The notes below the pieces were generated by a model. That model was given only the letters and a program-made list of their open reading frames with translations. It searched no databases and was not told the DNA's origin. A DNA stretch of 64,000 nt, taken from contig CANFHA010000001.1 of NCBI GenBank assembly GCA_947446645.1, positions 124,001 through 188,000 on the forward strand, given 5' to 3'. This document shows, one piece after another, positions 9,702 to 18,350 of this stretch. Origin of the DNA: Chitinophagaceae bacterium. Lineage in GTDB: Bacteria > Bacteroidota > Bacteroidia > Chitinophagales > Chitinophagaceae. A program made the position numbers and the translations under genes. Every line of letters begins with the position of its first letter. Position 1 is the stretch's first letter.

Positions 9702-9927
9702 TCGTCTCTGATTTTAACAGTTTCGTTTAAAAAATAAAATATATTAATATCAATTATTGTGCCAAGTCACGCTAAAGATACAAAAAATACCTAAAATTTT
9801 TCTAACCCATTAAATATAATTTATTTTGCACTATATTTAAGCGCTTATGTCATCAATTCAATTGAAAATTATAAACTTACGGTTAAAATTAAATCTGATT
9901 TCTCCTATCGCATAAGACGAAATTTAA

Positions 9928-11166
9928 TTAGCTCCTGTTAGGTTCTTTGTTACCCGGCCGGAGCATTGCAACAGCTTTTCTATACATAACACCGTAAATG
10001 AAAATTAACGTCAGGAATAATGGTGTCACCCGGTGCAATGGCACCTGCTGAATCCTCAGGATGTGCAACATTATCGTTACACCAATCAGCGCCAGGGCTA
10101 CAACCGAATACCCGGCTTTTATCTTACGGCTCAGAAACGGAACAATCAGGTTAACAGGCAACGCCCATAGCACATTGAAATTATTTTTCCATGATGGCTC
10201 TGCATCAATCATCCAAAGATAAAGCATGCAGCAGCCCAGAATACCAGATGCTATCAATACAAGATTGCTCATTGCCTCCCCTACACGCCTCAATGAAGGT
10301 AGCAGTAACCCGGCTATGGTAATAACGGCGATTACAGTAAACAATATCAGTGGGCCGTTATTATTGTCAGGCCAGGGTACATTATCTTCAAACAATGTGG
10401 TTTTTGGCGCACAGAGCTTCCTGCCGTCCAGGGTAGCTCCTGCAATGCCATCTTCACAGTAATCGGCGAGGTATAATGCTTCCACATTAGTTGGCAGCAC
10501 ATCAGTTTTGCTGGAAAAAAACAGCTCCATACCCAATTCGTACCAGTATTTGTGCTGTACCCGTTGCGGGCCGCACCTTGTCGTCAGGTTCCGGAAGGAT
10601 AACTTCACGTCAGTTGGCAAAACCTTTGCCGGAATGAACCGCCTGCCCAGCACATGCATCAGCATACCCACTATTCGCGTAGAGCAGTTGTCATGCATAG
10701 CGTCGTACCAATAGTATTTATGCTCCGGCCGCAGGTTGTTCTGAAGATAGTTATAGATACCGGCCTTTTCTGCACTGTCCAGCAAAAAAACAAGCTCAGT
10801 CACTCCGCGCTGCTCAGTTGTATACTGGTATCTGAATTCATCAAAAGTATTGGTAGCTAAAAAAACATGAAGACGCCCGGAGAGCAACTGATGCATTACC
10901 GTATTTTCATCCGATGACTCCAGGAATCCATAGTTATATACCACGTCTCTTCCACGGCCTGTCTTTGTACTGTCAATTATCCTTATGCAGCTATGACCGA
11001 ATGTTTCGTAAACTTCGAGGCCAGGGGTACAGGTAAGCAGGCTAATACGGAGATGCGCCGTGGGTAAGGGCGCCTTGGTTGAATCATGGCTCATGGCATT
11101 GCCTTGCGCACTCACACGGGCACACACAATAAACGAAAGCAAAAAAACGGCCGCATATTTTAGCAT
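9928..11166 (-). CDS. DUF4105 family membrane protein
   Basis: I start the gene at 11166 (MLKYAAVFLLSFIVCARVSA), which gives a normal signal peptide; the longer reading starts at 11190. The periplasmic domain of about 230 residues matches the DUF4105 family, with GLEVYETFGHSCIRI near the N-terminus and HDNCSTRIV near the middle. The conserved His and Cys in these motifs have led others to compare the fold with papain-like enzymes, which I cannot verify. Four to five hydrophobic helices follow (about residues 280-400), so the domain is tethered to the inner membrane. The function is unknown. Confidence 0.8.
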   Translation of the reverse strand: MLKYAAVFLLSFIVCARVSAQGNAMSHDSTKAPLPTAHLRISLLTCTPGLEVYETFGHSCIRIIDSTKTGRGRDVVYNYGFLESSDENTVMHQLLSGRLHVFLATNTFDEFRYQYTTEQRGVTELVFLLDSAEKAGIYNYLQNNLRPEHKYYWYDAMHDNCSTRIVGMLMHVLGRRFIPAKVLPTDVKLSFRNLTTRCGPQRVQHKYWYELGMELFFSSKTDVLPTNVEALYLADYCEDGIAGATLDGRKLCAPKTTLFEDNVPWPDNNNGPLILFTVIAVITIAGLLLPSLRRVGEAMSNLVLIASGILGCCMLYLWMIDAEPSWKNNFNVLWALPVNLIVPFLSRKIKAGYSVVALALIGVTIMLHILRIQQVPLHRVTPLFLTLIFIYGVMYRKAVAMLRPGNKEPNRS

Positions 11167-11229
11167 ACCCCAAAAATAATCAAAACACACTTATAATTTC
11201 GGGTGCCGGCGTCAAGTACTACACCAAAA

Positions 11230-11257
11230 AAGATAGGCCCCGGATGGGGCCTATCTT
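11230..11257 (-). terminator. intrinsic terminator
   Basis: AAGATAGGCCCC and GGGGCCTATCTT form a perfect 12-bp stem with loop GGAT. On the minus strand it is followed by TTTTTTGG. It lies 18 bases beyond the stop of the T9SS cargo gene at 11276-13054. Confidence 0.88.
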
Positions 11258-11275
11258 CAGAAAAGCAATAACTTC

Positions 11276-13054
11276 TTATTCTTTAGTGAATTTGCGGATA
11301 GCAATGCGGTCTCCAGCATCATTATATAGCGTTATCAAGTACAAACCTTGCGCAAGGCCGCTTACATCTATGTCTTTTGCCTCAGCCTTGTCCATTATCT
11401 GTTTACCTTCAATGCTGCTGATCACTGCACGCACCGTAACTGTAGTGGTTATGTGCAATTCGTTGGTAGCCGGGTTAGGGAAAATGCTCACCTCCGGAAC
11501 AGCTAATTTATTCACGGCCAGCGCATTAAGAATAAGTGGTGCCGAAAAATTGCTGCAACCATGTGGATCTGTAACAACAACACGATAGCTGCCGATCTCT
11601 GTCGGGCTATAGGTGTATGAGGTAGCACCGGGTATCGCTACACTATTTACAAACCACTGATAAGTAGCATAAGAACTACTGGTGTACAGGAGACCCGTGT
11701 GCGAATTGAACGAAACTACCGGGTTTGGTGGCGGGTTCAACGTCACCTGCGTAGATGTAGAAGTATCTGAGCATCCCGTTACACTGAGTATTACGAAATA
11801 TGAACCACTCACGCCGGCCACATAAGTAGCAGCAGTGGCCCCGCTTATTACAGCGCTGTCTACCATCCATTGGTAAGTTACGCCAGTCGTCAGACCACCT
11901 GTGCCCACACTCAATGTCGTGTTAGCACCAATACATATGTCTACTGCTCCGGCCGGCGATAGCAACGGTGTTACCGGTAAAACACCGGTAGCGACAGCTG
12001 CAGAGGTTGCAGAGCAACCATTTGATCCGGTAACAACCACAGAAAAACTGCCAGCGGTTGTCGCGGTGTAGGTATTGCTCGTTTCACCACTTATAGCGCT
12101 TCCTGACTCATACCACTGGTAGCTATTCCCCGCAGGCACTGAAAGTACCACATTGCCCCCTGCACAAAATACCAGGTTGCCACTGGCGGTTACTGTAGCC
12201 ACAGGAGCAGCACTTACTGCCAATGAGGTAGTAGCTTCTGTAGCGCAACCTGCGCTATTATAGGCGGTAAATGTATACGTGCCACCCGAAGAAGCTGATG
12301 CAGCAAATGATGGGTTTTGTAACGTCGAGGTAAATCCCCCGGGACCCGCCCAGGAATACGTAGATGCTCCTGTGGCATTGCCGGTCAGGGTTGCTGTAGA
12401 CCCTTCGCAAACCGGGCTTGGCGAAGCAAGTGCAGAAACACCGCTAATACCAGCGCAAGTATACGTGATCTGCAGATAAGGAGCATGGCCTGGTGTACCG
12501 CTACTTACCGTAGTTGCAGTACCTGCTTCACCTGTTATGTTATACACCCTGCTTGCACCTCCGGTCCAGCAGATAGAAACTATGTTGCCAAGCTGGCTCT
12601 GAAGAAAAGAGGTAGTTGCCGCAGCTGAAGGGAGCGTCCTGTCTCCGGCAGCAGTACCATAGCTTACATTTGTGAGCAGTGTCCCTGCGATCATGTCAGC
12701 ATACAAAGTAGCTGCGGTGGTTATGGTTGACAGATCACCGGCAAATCCATATGTAGCCCATCCGGCAGGAGTACCGGTTCCCGCATAGTTGGATACATTA
12801 AAACCAATGATACAGCTGGTTATTGCTGTGCCGGGAGGCAAGGTACTAAGGTCAAATACGGCATAGCCGCGAGATGTAGCGAAACCAGTTGTGCTCACTA
12901 TATTATTGTCAGCCCGGGTACCAAAACTATTCGCATTACCGGTAATATAAGACCCCGTCGCTCCCGTCGCGTAGAGCACTACCGTAGTTTGGGCATTTAC
13001 TACATAAGAAAGACAGGATAGCAGAAACAAAAAGTAAATTTTCTTCATTTTCAT
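11276..13054 (-). CDS. secreted multidomain Ig-like protein with T9SS type A sorting domain
   Basis: The 592-residue protein has a signal peptide MKMKKIYFLFLLSCLSYVVNA (an ATG two codons in is equally possible). Residues 25-200 form a distinct N-terminal domain ending in an APYLQITYTC strand, similar to domains placed ahead of Ig repeats in other Bacteroidota surface proteins. About four Ig/PKD-like modules follow (YSWAGPGGFTS, YQWYESGSAISG, YQWMVDSAVISG, YQWFVNSVAIPG), differing from the BIG2-type modules of its neighbours. The C-terminus has SIFPNPATNELHITT and ends IAIRKFTKE, a T9SS type A signal like those of its two upstream paralogues. Confidence 0.83.
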   Translation of the reverse strand: MKMKKIYFLFLLSCLSYVVNAQTTVVLYATGATGSYITGNANSFGTRADNNIVSTTGFATSRGYAVFDLSTLPPGTAITSCIIGFNVSNYAGTGTPAGWATYGFAGDLSTITTAATLYADMIAGTLLTNVSYGTAAGDRTLPSAAATTSFLQSQLGNIVSICWTGGASRVYNITGEAGTATTVSSGTPGHAPYLQITYTCAGISGVSALASPSPVCEGSTATLTGNATGASTYSWAGPGGFTSTLQNPSFAASASSGGTYTFTAYNSAGCATEATTSLAVSAAPVATVTASGNLVFCAGGNVVLSVPAGNSYQWYESGSAISGETSNTYTATTAGSFSVVVTGSNGCSATSAAVATGVLPVTPLLSPAGAVDICIGANTTLSVGTGGLTTGVTYQWMVDSAVISGATAATYVAGVSGSYFVILSVTGCSDTSTSTQVTLNPPPNPVVSFNSHTGLLYTSSSYATYQWFVNSVAIPGATSYTYSPTEIGSYRVVVTDPHGCSNFSAPLILNALAVNKLAVPEVSIFPNPATNELHITTTVTVRAVISSIEGKQIMDKAEAKDIDVSGLAQGLYLITLYNDAGDRIAIRKFTKE

Positions 13055-13266
13055 TTTATAAAGACGTGAGTAATTCTTTAACTCAAACCATGCAAAAACA
13101 GGATACCACCTGCTGCGACCTCCATTCTAAAAACGACCAAAGTTGCCCAAGCTGGTAAGAGCCGATGCCTTATCTTCCGAAAAATAGCAATACTTTCCAG
13201 AATAAACAAAAATACGGGCATTTTTGTTAAAATGAAGGGCTAACCCCTTAAAGGAGCAGTGCTACC

Positions 13267-13806
13267 CTATTTTATCTTAAAGGTATTGGCAATCTTTTCA
13301 AACGTTGGATAAAAACCATTATAAGTCTCTGGCAGTGCTGAGAAATTGAGACTATATGCCTTACCGTTGTTCAGAAATATGTATAGCACATTTTTGAAAT
13401 TCATATTACTGTGCCTGAACGTGTATATCATGCGCGCGCAATCACGTCCATTTATTTTCACATACTTACTCTCAAGCTCTTTAAAATCTTCGAGTTCCTC
13501 CGGCATTTTTTTACGGGCATCAATAAGGTATTCTACCAGGTACAGATCCTGTGCGTCCCCCATTGAAAGGTTTACATTCTCCCGGAACTTTTGCCCCTGG
13601 TGCAGGTAGGGTGCCCAGAAAAAAAATACGGTCTTATCCACCGCCTTAGGTTCCCATGTTGCAGGATAGCTGATGCTTACTTTCTCTTTTGTGTTTGTAT
13701 ACGTTTTCCATTTCACCTCCGTTTTAGCAGGCTTTGGCACAGCATTTTGCGCCTTTAGCTGGGGCAATGAAACGATACATAAAAGGATAACAAAAAGTAT
13801 TCTCAT
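13267..13806 (-). CDS. secreted PsbP/DUF1795-like protein
   Basis: The 179-residue product has a signal peptide (MRILFVILLCIVSLPQLKA) and one domain with the layout of PsbP-like or DUF1795 proteins: an early strand VSISYPATWEP, a middle helix LVEYLIDARKKMPEEL, and the C-terminal pattern FYPTFEKIANTFKIK, where the final helix describes 'TF-x-I'. Proteins of this fold in Bacteroidota are small periplasmic or outer-membrane associated factors of unknown function. It lies 25 bases downstream of nadK in the same direction and may be co-transcribed with it, without an obvious functional link. Confidence 0.6.
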   Translation of the reverse strand: MRILFVILLCIVSLPQLKAQNAVPKPAKTEVKWKTYTNTKEKVSISYPATWEPKAVDKTVFFFWAPYLHQGQKFRENVNLSMGDAQDLYLVEYLIDARKKMPEELEDFKELESKYVKINGRDCARMIYTFRHSNMNFKNVLYIFLNNGKAYSLNFSALPETYNGFYPTFEKIANTFKIK

Positions 13807-13831
13807 CGTTTTACTTTTTAATATAGCTGGC

Positions 13832-14710
13832 TCAATTTCTCCTGTCTATACCCCAATATAATTTCTGGCGGATGGTCTTCAGGAAATTATGCTCATCCGG
13901 CCGCACTAGCGACACCATAAAGTTTTCCCGCTTCACAGCCAGTTGCACATTGCTCTTTATTGTTTCTGTGCGCGCATCCAGCGTGCATAAAAACTGGTCC
14001 GTGCGTCCCTCTATTTCAAAAGAGATCACATTGTCATCGGGCACTACTATTGGTCTTGTATTCAGGTTGTGGGGCGCCACAGGTGTTATCACAAAGCTTG
14101 ATGTCTGAGGAAAAACCACTGGTCCGCCACAGCTTAGTGAATATCCCGTAGAGCCGGTAGGCGTAGCCACAATAAGCCCGTCGGCCCAGTAAGTATTCAG
14201 AAACTCGCCGTTCAGGTACGTATGTATCTTTATCATCGACGAGCTGTCCTGCCGGTGAATGGTAAACTCATTGAGCGCGAATGGCGAACCATTAAACAGC
14301 GCAACGCTGGAATCAAGATGTAGTAATGTTCTCTTCTCAAGCGTATAAGACCCTCTTACCAGCGATACAATTGCTGCTTCTACTTCCTCCTCGGGTATTG
14401 CAGCGAGAAATCCCAGCCGTCCCAGGTTTACGCCTATTAGCGGAATGTTTGAGTTACCTACAAAACACACAGCGTCCAGCATAGTGCCGTCGCCACCCAG
14501 GCTAAAGAGCATATCGGTATGTGGCGGCAGATCGCGCTTGCCGGTAAAAATACGGGGCGTGCTCTTAAACGTCATATGAGGCTGCAGCCGTTCGTAAAAC
14601 TCTTTGTAGAAAACCATCTGCAACTTATGGTCCTCCAGCATTTGCAATATACGCAGCAGCAAGGGCACGTCCTGCTCCGCAAATGTTCTGTTATATAGTG
14701 CTACTAGCAT
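13832..14710 (-). CDS. nadK: NAD kinase
   Basis: The 292-residue enzyme phosphorylates NAD+ to NADP+ with ATP or polyphosphate. The diagnostic GGDGTMLD motif is at residues 72-79, followed by NLGRLGFLAAI and the substrate-binding region WADGLIVATPTGSTGYSLSCGGPVV, with NTRPIVVPDD further on. Length and motif order are those of bacterial NadK. The start ATG at 14710 gives the first beta strand LVALYNR. The NAD(P) transhydrogenase at 47.6-50.6 kb uses the same coenzyme pair but is not linked. Confidence 0.95.
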   Translation of the reverse strand: MLVALYNRTFAEQDVPLLLRILQMLEDHKLQMVFYKEFYERLQPHMTFKSTPRIFTGKRDLPPHTDMLFSLGGDGTMLDAVCFVGNSNIPLIGVNLGRLGFLAAIPEEEVEAAIVSLVRGSYTLEKRTLLHLDSSVALFNGSPFALNEFTIHRQDSSSMIKIHTYLNGEFLNTYWADGLIVATPTGSTGYSLSCGGPVVFPQTSSFVITPVAPHNLNTRPIVVPDDNVISFEIEGRTDQFLCTLDARTETIKSNVQLAVKRENFMVSLVRPDEHNFLKTIRQKLYWGIDRRN

Positions 14711-14713
14711 AAA

Positions 14714-14737
14714 GTCGTAAATCGTAAGTCGTAAGTC
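14714..14737. repeat. short-period repeat (GTCGTAA)
   Basis: Three to four tandem GTCGTAA/ATCGTAA units lie just upstream of nadK. Similar strings occur at 28571-28594 and 56442-56478. Confidence 0.5.
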
Positions 14738-14801
14738 CCGGTATCTGCATCAGAAAAACAATCCAGATTCCCAACAGCCTATCCCAAATTCCAGCAAAAA
14801 T

Positions 14802-16199
14802 TTATTCACTGTTAAAATGTAAATATAAACCATTTTGACCCAAGTGGTTTCTTGCAAACTCAATGCGGATTTTTATATCGTACAGTGTCACCACGTCTAG
14901 TCCCGCTCCTATACTGTATAGCAATTGGTTGCTTAGTTTACTATTCCCCGGCTGCGGATTACCAATGTAACCAGCATCTGCAAAAATTTTGGGGTATATG
15001 CGTATCGGTAGCGCTGTAAAGTACCTCACGGGCAGGGAATATGTTCTATTGAATAGTTCACGTTTCAGGTCCAGGCGCAGTATACCGTAGTTGTAGCCGT
15101 CTATCACATTGTATTCATAGCCCCGCACATAATCTGTCTGCGTACCCAGCCCACCGCGAAAATAATAGGGCTGCACCATTGGGTACATCAGCCTTCCCCT
15201 GAATATCGCAGAGGTATACCACCTGCGTAGCGGGCTGCGAAATATCCCTGCTTCCAGGTTTGCATAGCTTTGAAAATTCAGCCCTTCCGTTCCAGCGCGC
15301 ACCACTGCCTGTGCCACTACCTTTTCCCCCTTCAGGGAATAGTTCCAGTTATCCACCGCATTATACTCAAAGCGATAAAACAGTTCAGCAAATCTCGCCT
15401 GCCTGCTGCCATTTGCAAAGTAATCCGCATTCAATTTCACTATAGTGTCACTTACCCGGTAGTCCTTATAGCCCAGCTGAAAAATATGCTTTGCAGCATA
15501 GGCCGGCCGGTACAGGTAACTGATACCACCCTCCACCTGCCGCAGTATCACAGGTCCGGTGTAAATTCCGGTATAATCAAGCTTGTCCGAGTCTGTTGCA
15601 AAGTAGGCCTGCCGGCTCTGGGCGTAGCTCAGTGAAAATCCCAGCCCGTTCTTTTGCCCCTTATTAAGATATGGGCGGCTGTAGGCTATACCCAGCTTCT
15701 GCGTATAGCCCGCCTGCGCGGTTATAGCCAGGCGCTCCAGGTTACCCCTGAAGTTCCTATCAGTTACCGTAAGCCCGGCAGACACACGCCGCAGATCATG
15801 ATTTTCCTTTACCCACCAGGTATTAAAGTTTCGGTCTGCAAAATGTATAATAACAGAGGGTATTATATACCATCGCTCCTTCACCTTTATATACCACTCC
15901 AATCCAGCAGCGGTCCTTTCCGTATGCTGGTCTACTTCATTAAAAAGCTGCATATTAAAAAGCCGCAGTTTATTCTGCTCGATGCGTGCGGCTAATGAGT
16001 CTGCAATCAGCACATCACCTTCATGTACACTCAGTTCACGAAGTATTACTGCCGTGCGGGTCACATTATTTCCTTCTACTACTATCTTTCTTATTGTCAG
16101 TTGCCCGCCCGTTCCACTACTCGCCTGCTCCTGTTCCTGCGCACATGCATAGGACCACGGAAGTATGAATAGCAGAAGAATTAAAGCGGGATACCTCAT
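14802..16199 (-). CDS. Omp85/BamA-like outer-membrane barrel protein with one POTRA domain
   Basis: The 465-residue protein has a signal peptide ending near ACAQ, one POTRA-like domain (about residues 33-110: IRKIVVEGNNVTRTAVILREL through LEWYIKVKERW) and a C-terminal beta-barrel of about 350 residues rich in alternating aromatic strands. The barrel contains DYVRGYEYNV, which fits the VRG(F/Y) motif of Omp85 proteins, and it ends with a strand close to an aromatic residue. With only one POTRA it is shorter than BamA and nearer to TamA-like or patatin-associated barrels. A role in assembly or transport at the outer membrane is inferred. It is divergent from the lipoprotein gene at 16303. Confidence 0.78.
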   Translation of the reverse strand: MRYPALILLLFILPWSYACAQEQEQASSGTGGQLTIRKIVVEGNNVTRTAVILRELSVHEGDVLIADSLAARIEQNKLRLFNMQLFNEVDQHTERTAAGLEWYIKVKERWYIIPSVIIHFADRNFNTWWVKENHDLRRVSAGLTVTDRNFRGNLERLAITAQAGYTQKLGIAYSRPYLNKGQKNGLGFSLSYAQSRQAYFATDSDKLDYTGIYTGPVILRQVEGGISYLYRPAYAAKHIFQLGYKDYRVSDTIVKLNADYFANGSRQARFAELFYRFEYNAVDNWNYSLKGEKVVAQAVVRAGTEGLNFQSYANLEAGIFRSPLRRWYTSAIFRGRLMYPMVQPYYFRGGLGTQTDYVRGYEYNVIDGYNYGILRLDLKRELFNRTYSLPVRYFTALPIRIYPKIFADAGYIGNPQPGNSKLSNQLLYSIGAGLDVVTLYDIKIRIEFARNHLGQNGLYLHFNSE

Positions 16200-16302
16200 C
16201 TTATTACCCCCGCAAGATAATATACTTTCACGGCAGCCTCGGTTACCGCATAATTCAGTCTCAACTAATCACCTTAACTTTATAGCAAAACCGGCCAAAT
16301 CA

Positions 16303-17844
16303 ATGCGCAGGATAACATTCATTCTTGTTCTCATTTCTCTCATTGCAGCTTTATGGGTCACATCCTGCGTACACAAACCTCAAGTGCAGGTAGTGGCAAC
16401 CTACGGCGGCTTTCCCGACTCGGTAGGCAAAATATTCCTGGCAAAATGTACCAATTCAGGCTGCCACAATGCTGCCAGCTACATGAACGCTGCCGAGCTG
16501 CAGCTTGATACCTGGGAGCATCTCTTTAACGGCGGCATCAGCGGGGCTGCAGTCGTAGCCTACAGCCCAAAATATAGTCCACTCCTTTATTATATAAACG
16601 CCTACGATTCCTCCGACCTTATCGCCTATGATCGTACGCACTTCAAAACACCTCTGACCCAAAATGAGTATGTAACCATCAAAAACTGGATATCCTCAGG
16701 TGCCCCCGATCAAAACGGGAACATACCTTTTGCTTCTGACCCCACCACTCGCCAGAAGCTATACCTTACTAACCAGGGCTGTGATCTCGTTGCAGTGATA
16801 GATGGCAAAAGTAAACTGGTAATGCGCTACATACCCATCGGCATGGATCCCGGCCATTCTGAGGCGCCACACTTTGTTGCCATTTCTGCCGATGGCCGCT
16901 ATGGTTACATCCCTCTTTTTAGCGGCAACTACCTGCAAAAATTCGACACCTATACAGACACTATTATTACCAGCCTGGATCTCAGTGGTTATGCGGCTAA
17001 TCCCGGTTCACAAGGAAATGGAGGCTGGAGCCTGCTCTCCTTGTCTCCACTGGATACTGCAATACTTGTTTCGGGCTATGCACCTTTTGGCTACGCCGTT
17101 TGTGTAAACACTGCAGCTATGAAGGTAAACACAAGGCTCTCCATAACCAATGCATCTGGCGCATCAAGTATCTTTCCCTTCCTGCATGGTATCGCCAGCA
17201 ATGCCACATTCGACACTTTTTACGCTACCCTGCAATATGGCAATGCGGTAGTTAAATATCACTTCAAGCCTAATTTCGACACGCAGAATATCAGCGTCAA
17301 TGGGTTGCCGGTAGGCACGCTCGGCGATTCGTCAAATCACGGCACACCCAATCCGCACCAGATACTAATGTCACCCGACCATTCCCGCTATTTTGTTACC
17401 TGCCAGCAAACGGGTGTAGTAAGCGTGATAGATGCACATACAGATACCCTCATCAAACAAATACCCGTAGGTGCTTACCCGCAGGAAATGGACTTCTCAA
17501 AATCTAAAGGCTACCTTTTTGTGTGCTGCATGGGCGATGCCACAAACCCGCCTCCTCACTTGGGTAGTGTATACGTGATCAACTACCATACGCTCGATGT
17601 CGTGACTGTATTAAGAGGCGACTTCTACGAACCGCATGATGTTGCCGTAGATGAGCAGGACGGCCTGGTATACATTCCCAGCCGCAACACAGATGCAAAC
17701 GGCATACCCTCACATCATGCAACTTCCTGCGGCGGCAACGCTGGCTGGTATTCCGTCTACAACCTCAATACACTTGAGCCGGCAGACCACAAGCGCTACG
17801 AAGTCACAAAAGACCCCTACGCCATCTCCGCAAGATTTAAATAG
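16303..17844 (+). CDS. lipoprotein with CX4CH cytochrome-like motif and YVTN beta-propeller
   Basis: Start at 16303 gives a lipoprotein signal with lipobox WVTSC (C22); an upstream ATG at 16165 would put 46 unlikely residues in front and run into the divergent gene. The N-terminal part (about 35-150) has FLAKCTNSGCHNAAS: C49, C54 and H55 form CX4CH, a variant of the haem c motif, not the standard CX2CH. Residues 190-510 form a beta-propeller of YVTN type, e.g. VSVIDAHTDTLIKQIPVG followed by AYPQEMDFS. An outer-membrane or periplasmic redox or binding role is possible. Whether haem is attached cannot be decided from sequence. folB starts 52 bases downstream. Confidence 0.75.
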   Translation: MRRITFILVLISLIAALWVTSCVHKPQVQVVATYGGFPDSVGKIFLAKCTNSGCHNAASYMNAAELQLDTWEHLFNGGISGAAVVAYSPKYSPLLYYINAYDSSDLIAYDRTHFKTPLTQNEYVTIKNWISSGAPDQNGNIPFASDPTTRQKLYLTNQGCDLVAVIDGKSKLVMRYIPIGMDPGHSEAPHFVAISADGRYGYIPLFSGNYLQKFDTYTDTIITSLDLSGYAANPGSQGNGGWSLLSLSPLDTAILVSGYAPFGYAVCVNTAAMKVNTRLSITNASGASSIFPFLHGIASNATFDTFYATLQYGNAVVKYHFKPNFDTQNISVNGLPVGTLGDSSNHGTPNPHQILMSPDHSRYFVTCQQTGVVSVIDAHTDTLIKQIPVGAYPQEMDFSKSKGYLFVCCMGDATNPPPHLGSVYVINYHTLDVVTVLRGDFYEPHDVAVDEQDGLVYIPSRNTDANGIPSHHATSCGGNAGWYSVYNLNTLEPADHKRYEVTKDPYAISARFK

Positions 17845-17896
17845 ATTTACACTCGCACAAACCAACTTATCAACTAGTCAACCAATCAACCAAAAA

Positions 17897-18229
17897 GTGC
17901 TTACAGTCTCTCTCCACGGAATAAAAATCCACGCGCCTCACGGCCTATACCCCGAGGAGCACATCCTCGGCAATGCATTTGAAATAGATGTTGATATTAC
18001 GTTGCCTGACGCCCGGCCATGGCCTTTTGCCGACTACACTGTAGTTCAAAAAATAGTTGCCGGCATCTTCAGCCAGCCCGGCCAGCTGCTCGAAACATTC
18101 ACTTATAACATTCACACTGCGCTAAAAGAAGCATTCCCGGCATCCGAAAAAATAAAAGTAGCCGTAAGAAAACTACACCCGCCCATGCCCGGAGAGGTAG
18201 CCTATGCTCAGGTGTGTTATGAGGCCTGA
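17897..18229 (+). CDS. folB: dihydroneopterin aldolase
   Basis: The 110-residue product (GTG start at 17897, reading VLTVSLHGIKIHAPHG) matches FolB, which converts 7,8-dihydroneopterin to 6-hydroxymethyl-dihydropterin in folate synthesis. Visible landmarks are the N-terminal LHGIKIHAPHGLYPEE, the active-site Glu in GLYPEEH, DVDITL, and the C-terminal VRKLHPPMPG. The reading frame is open far upstream, inside the previous gene, but homology begins at the GTG. The intergenic space contains CAACTAGTCAACCAATCAACC-like short repeats and no ribosome site. Confidence 0.87.
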   Translation: MLTVSLHGIKIHAPHGLYPEEHILGNAFEIDVDITLPDARPWPFADYTVVQKIVAGIFSQPGQLLETFTYNIHTALKEAFPASEKIKVAVRKLHPPMPGEVAYAQVCYEA

Positions 18230-18288
18230 CCATGTACCTTGCTGAAATTTCCCGCTCACGCTACTATGCATAGTATACCGTAAAAAGC

Positions 18289-18318
18289 GAACGGGTTTTG
18301 ATCCCTCAAAACCCGTTC
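18289..18318 (-). terminator. bidirectional intrinsic terminator
   Basis: GAACGGGTTTTGA and TCAAAACCCGTTC form a perfect 13-bp stem with loop TCCC. On the minus strand GCTTTTTA follows. It separates convergent folB and purL. Confidence 0.85.
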
Positions 18319-18350
18319 AAAATCACTGATCAATTTTCTGGCTGCTACGA

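Noticed and set aside
16165-16302. Longer N-terminus for the lipoprotein with YVTN propeller
   Set aside because: The extension lies over the start of the divergent Omp85 gene and would hide the lipoprotein signal.
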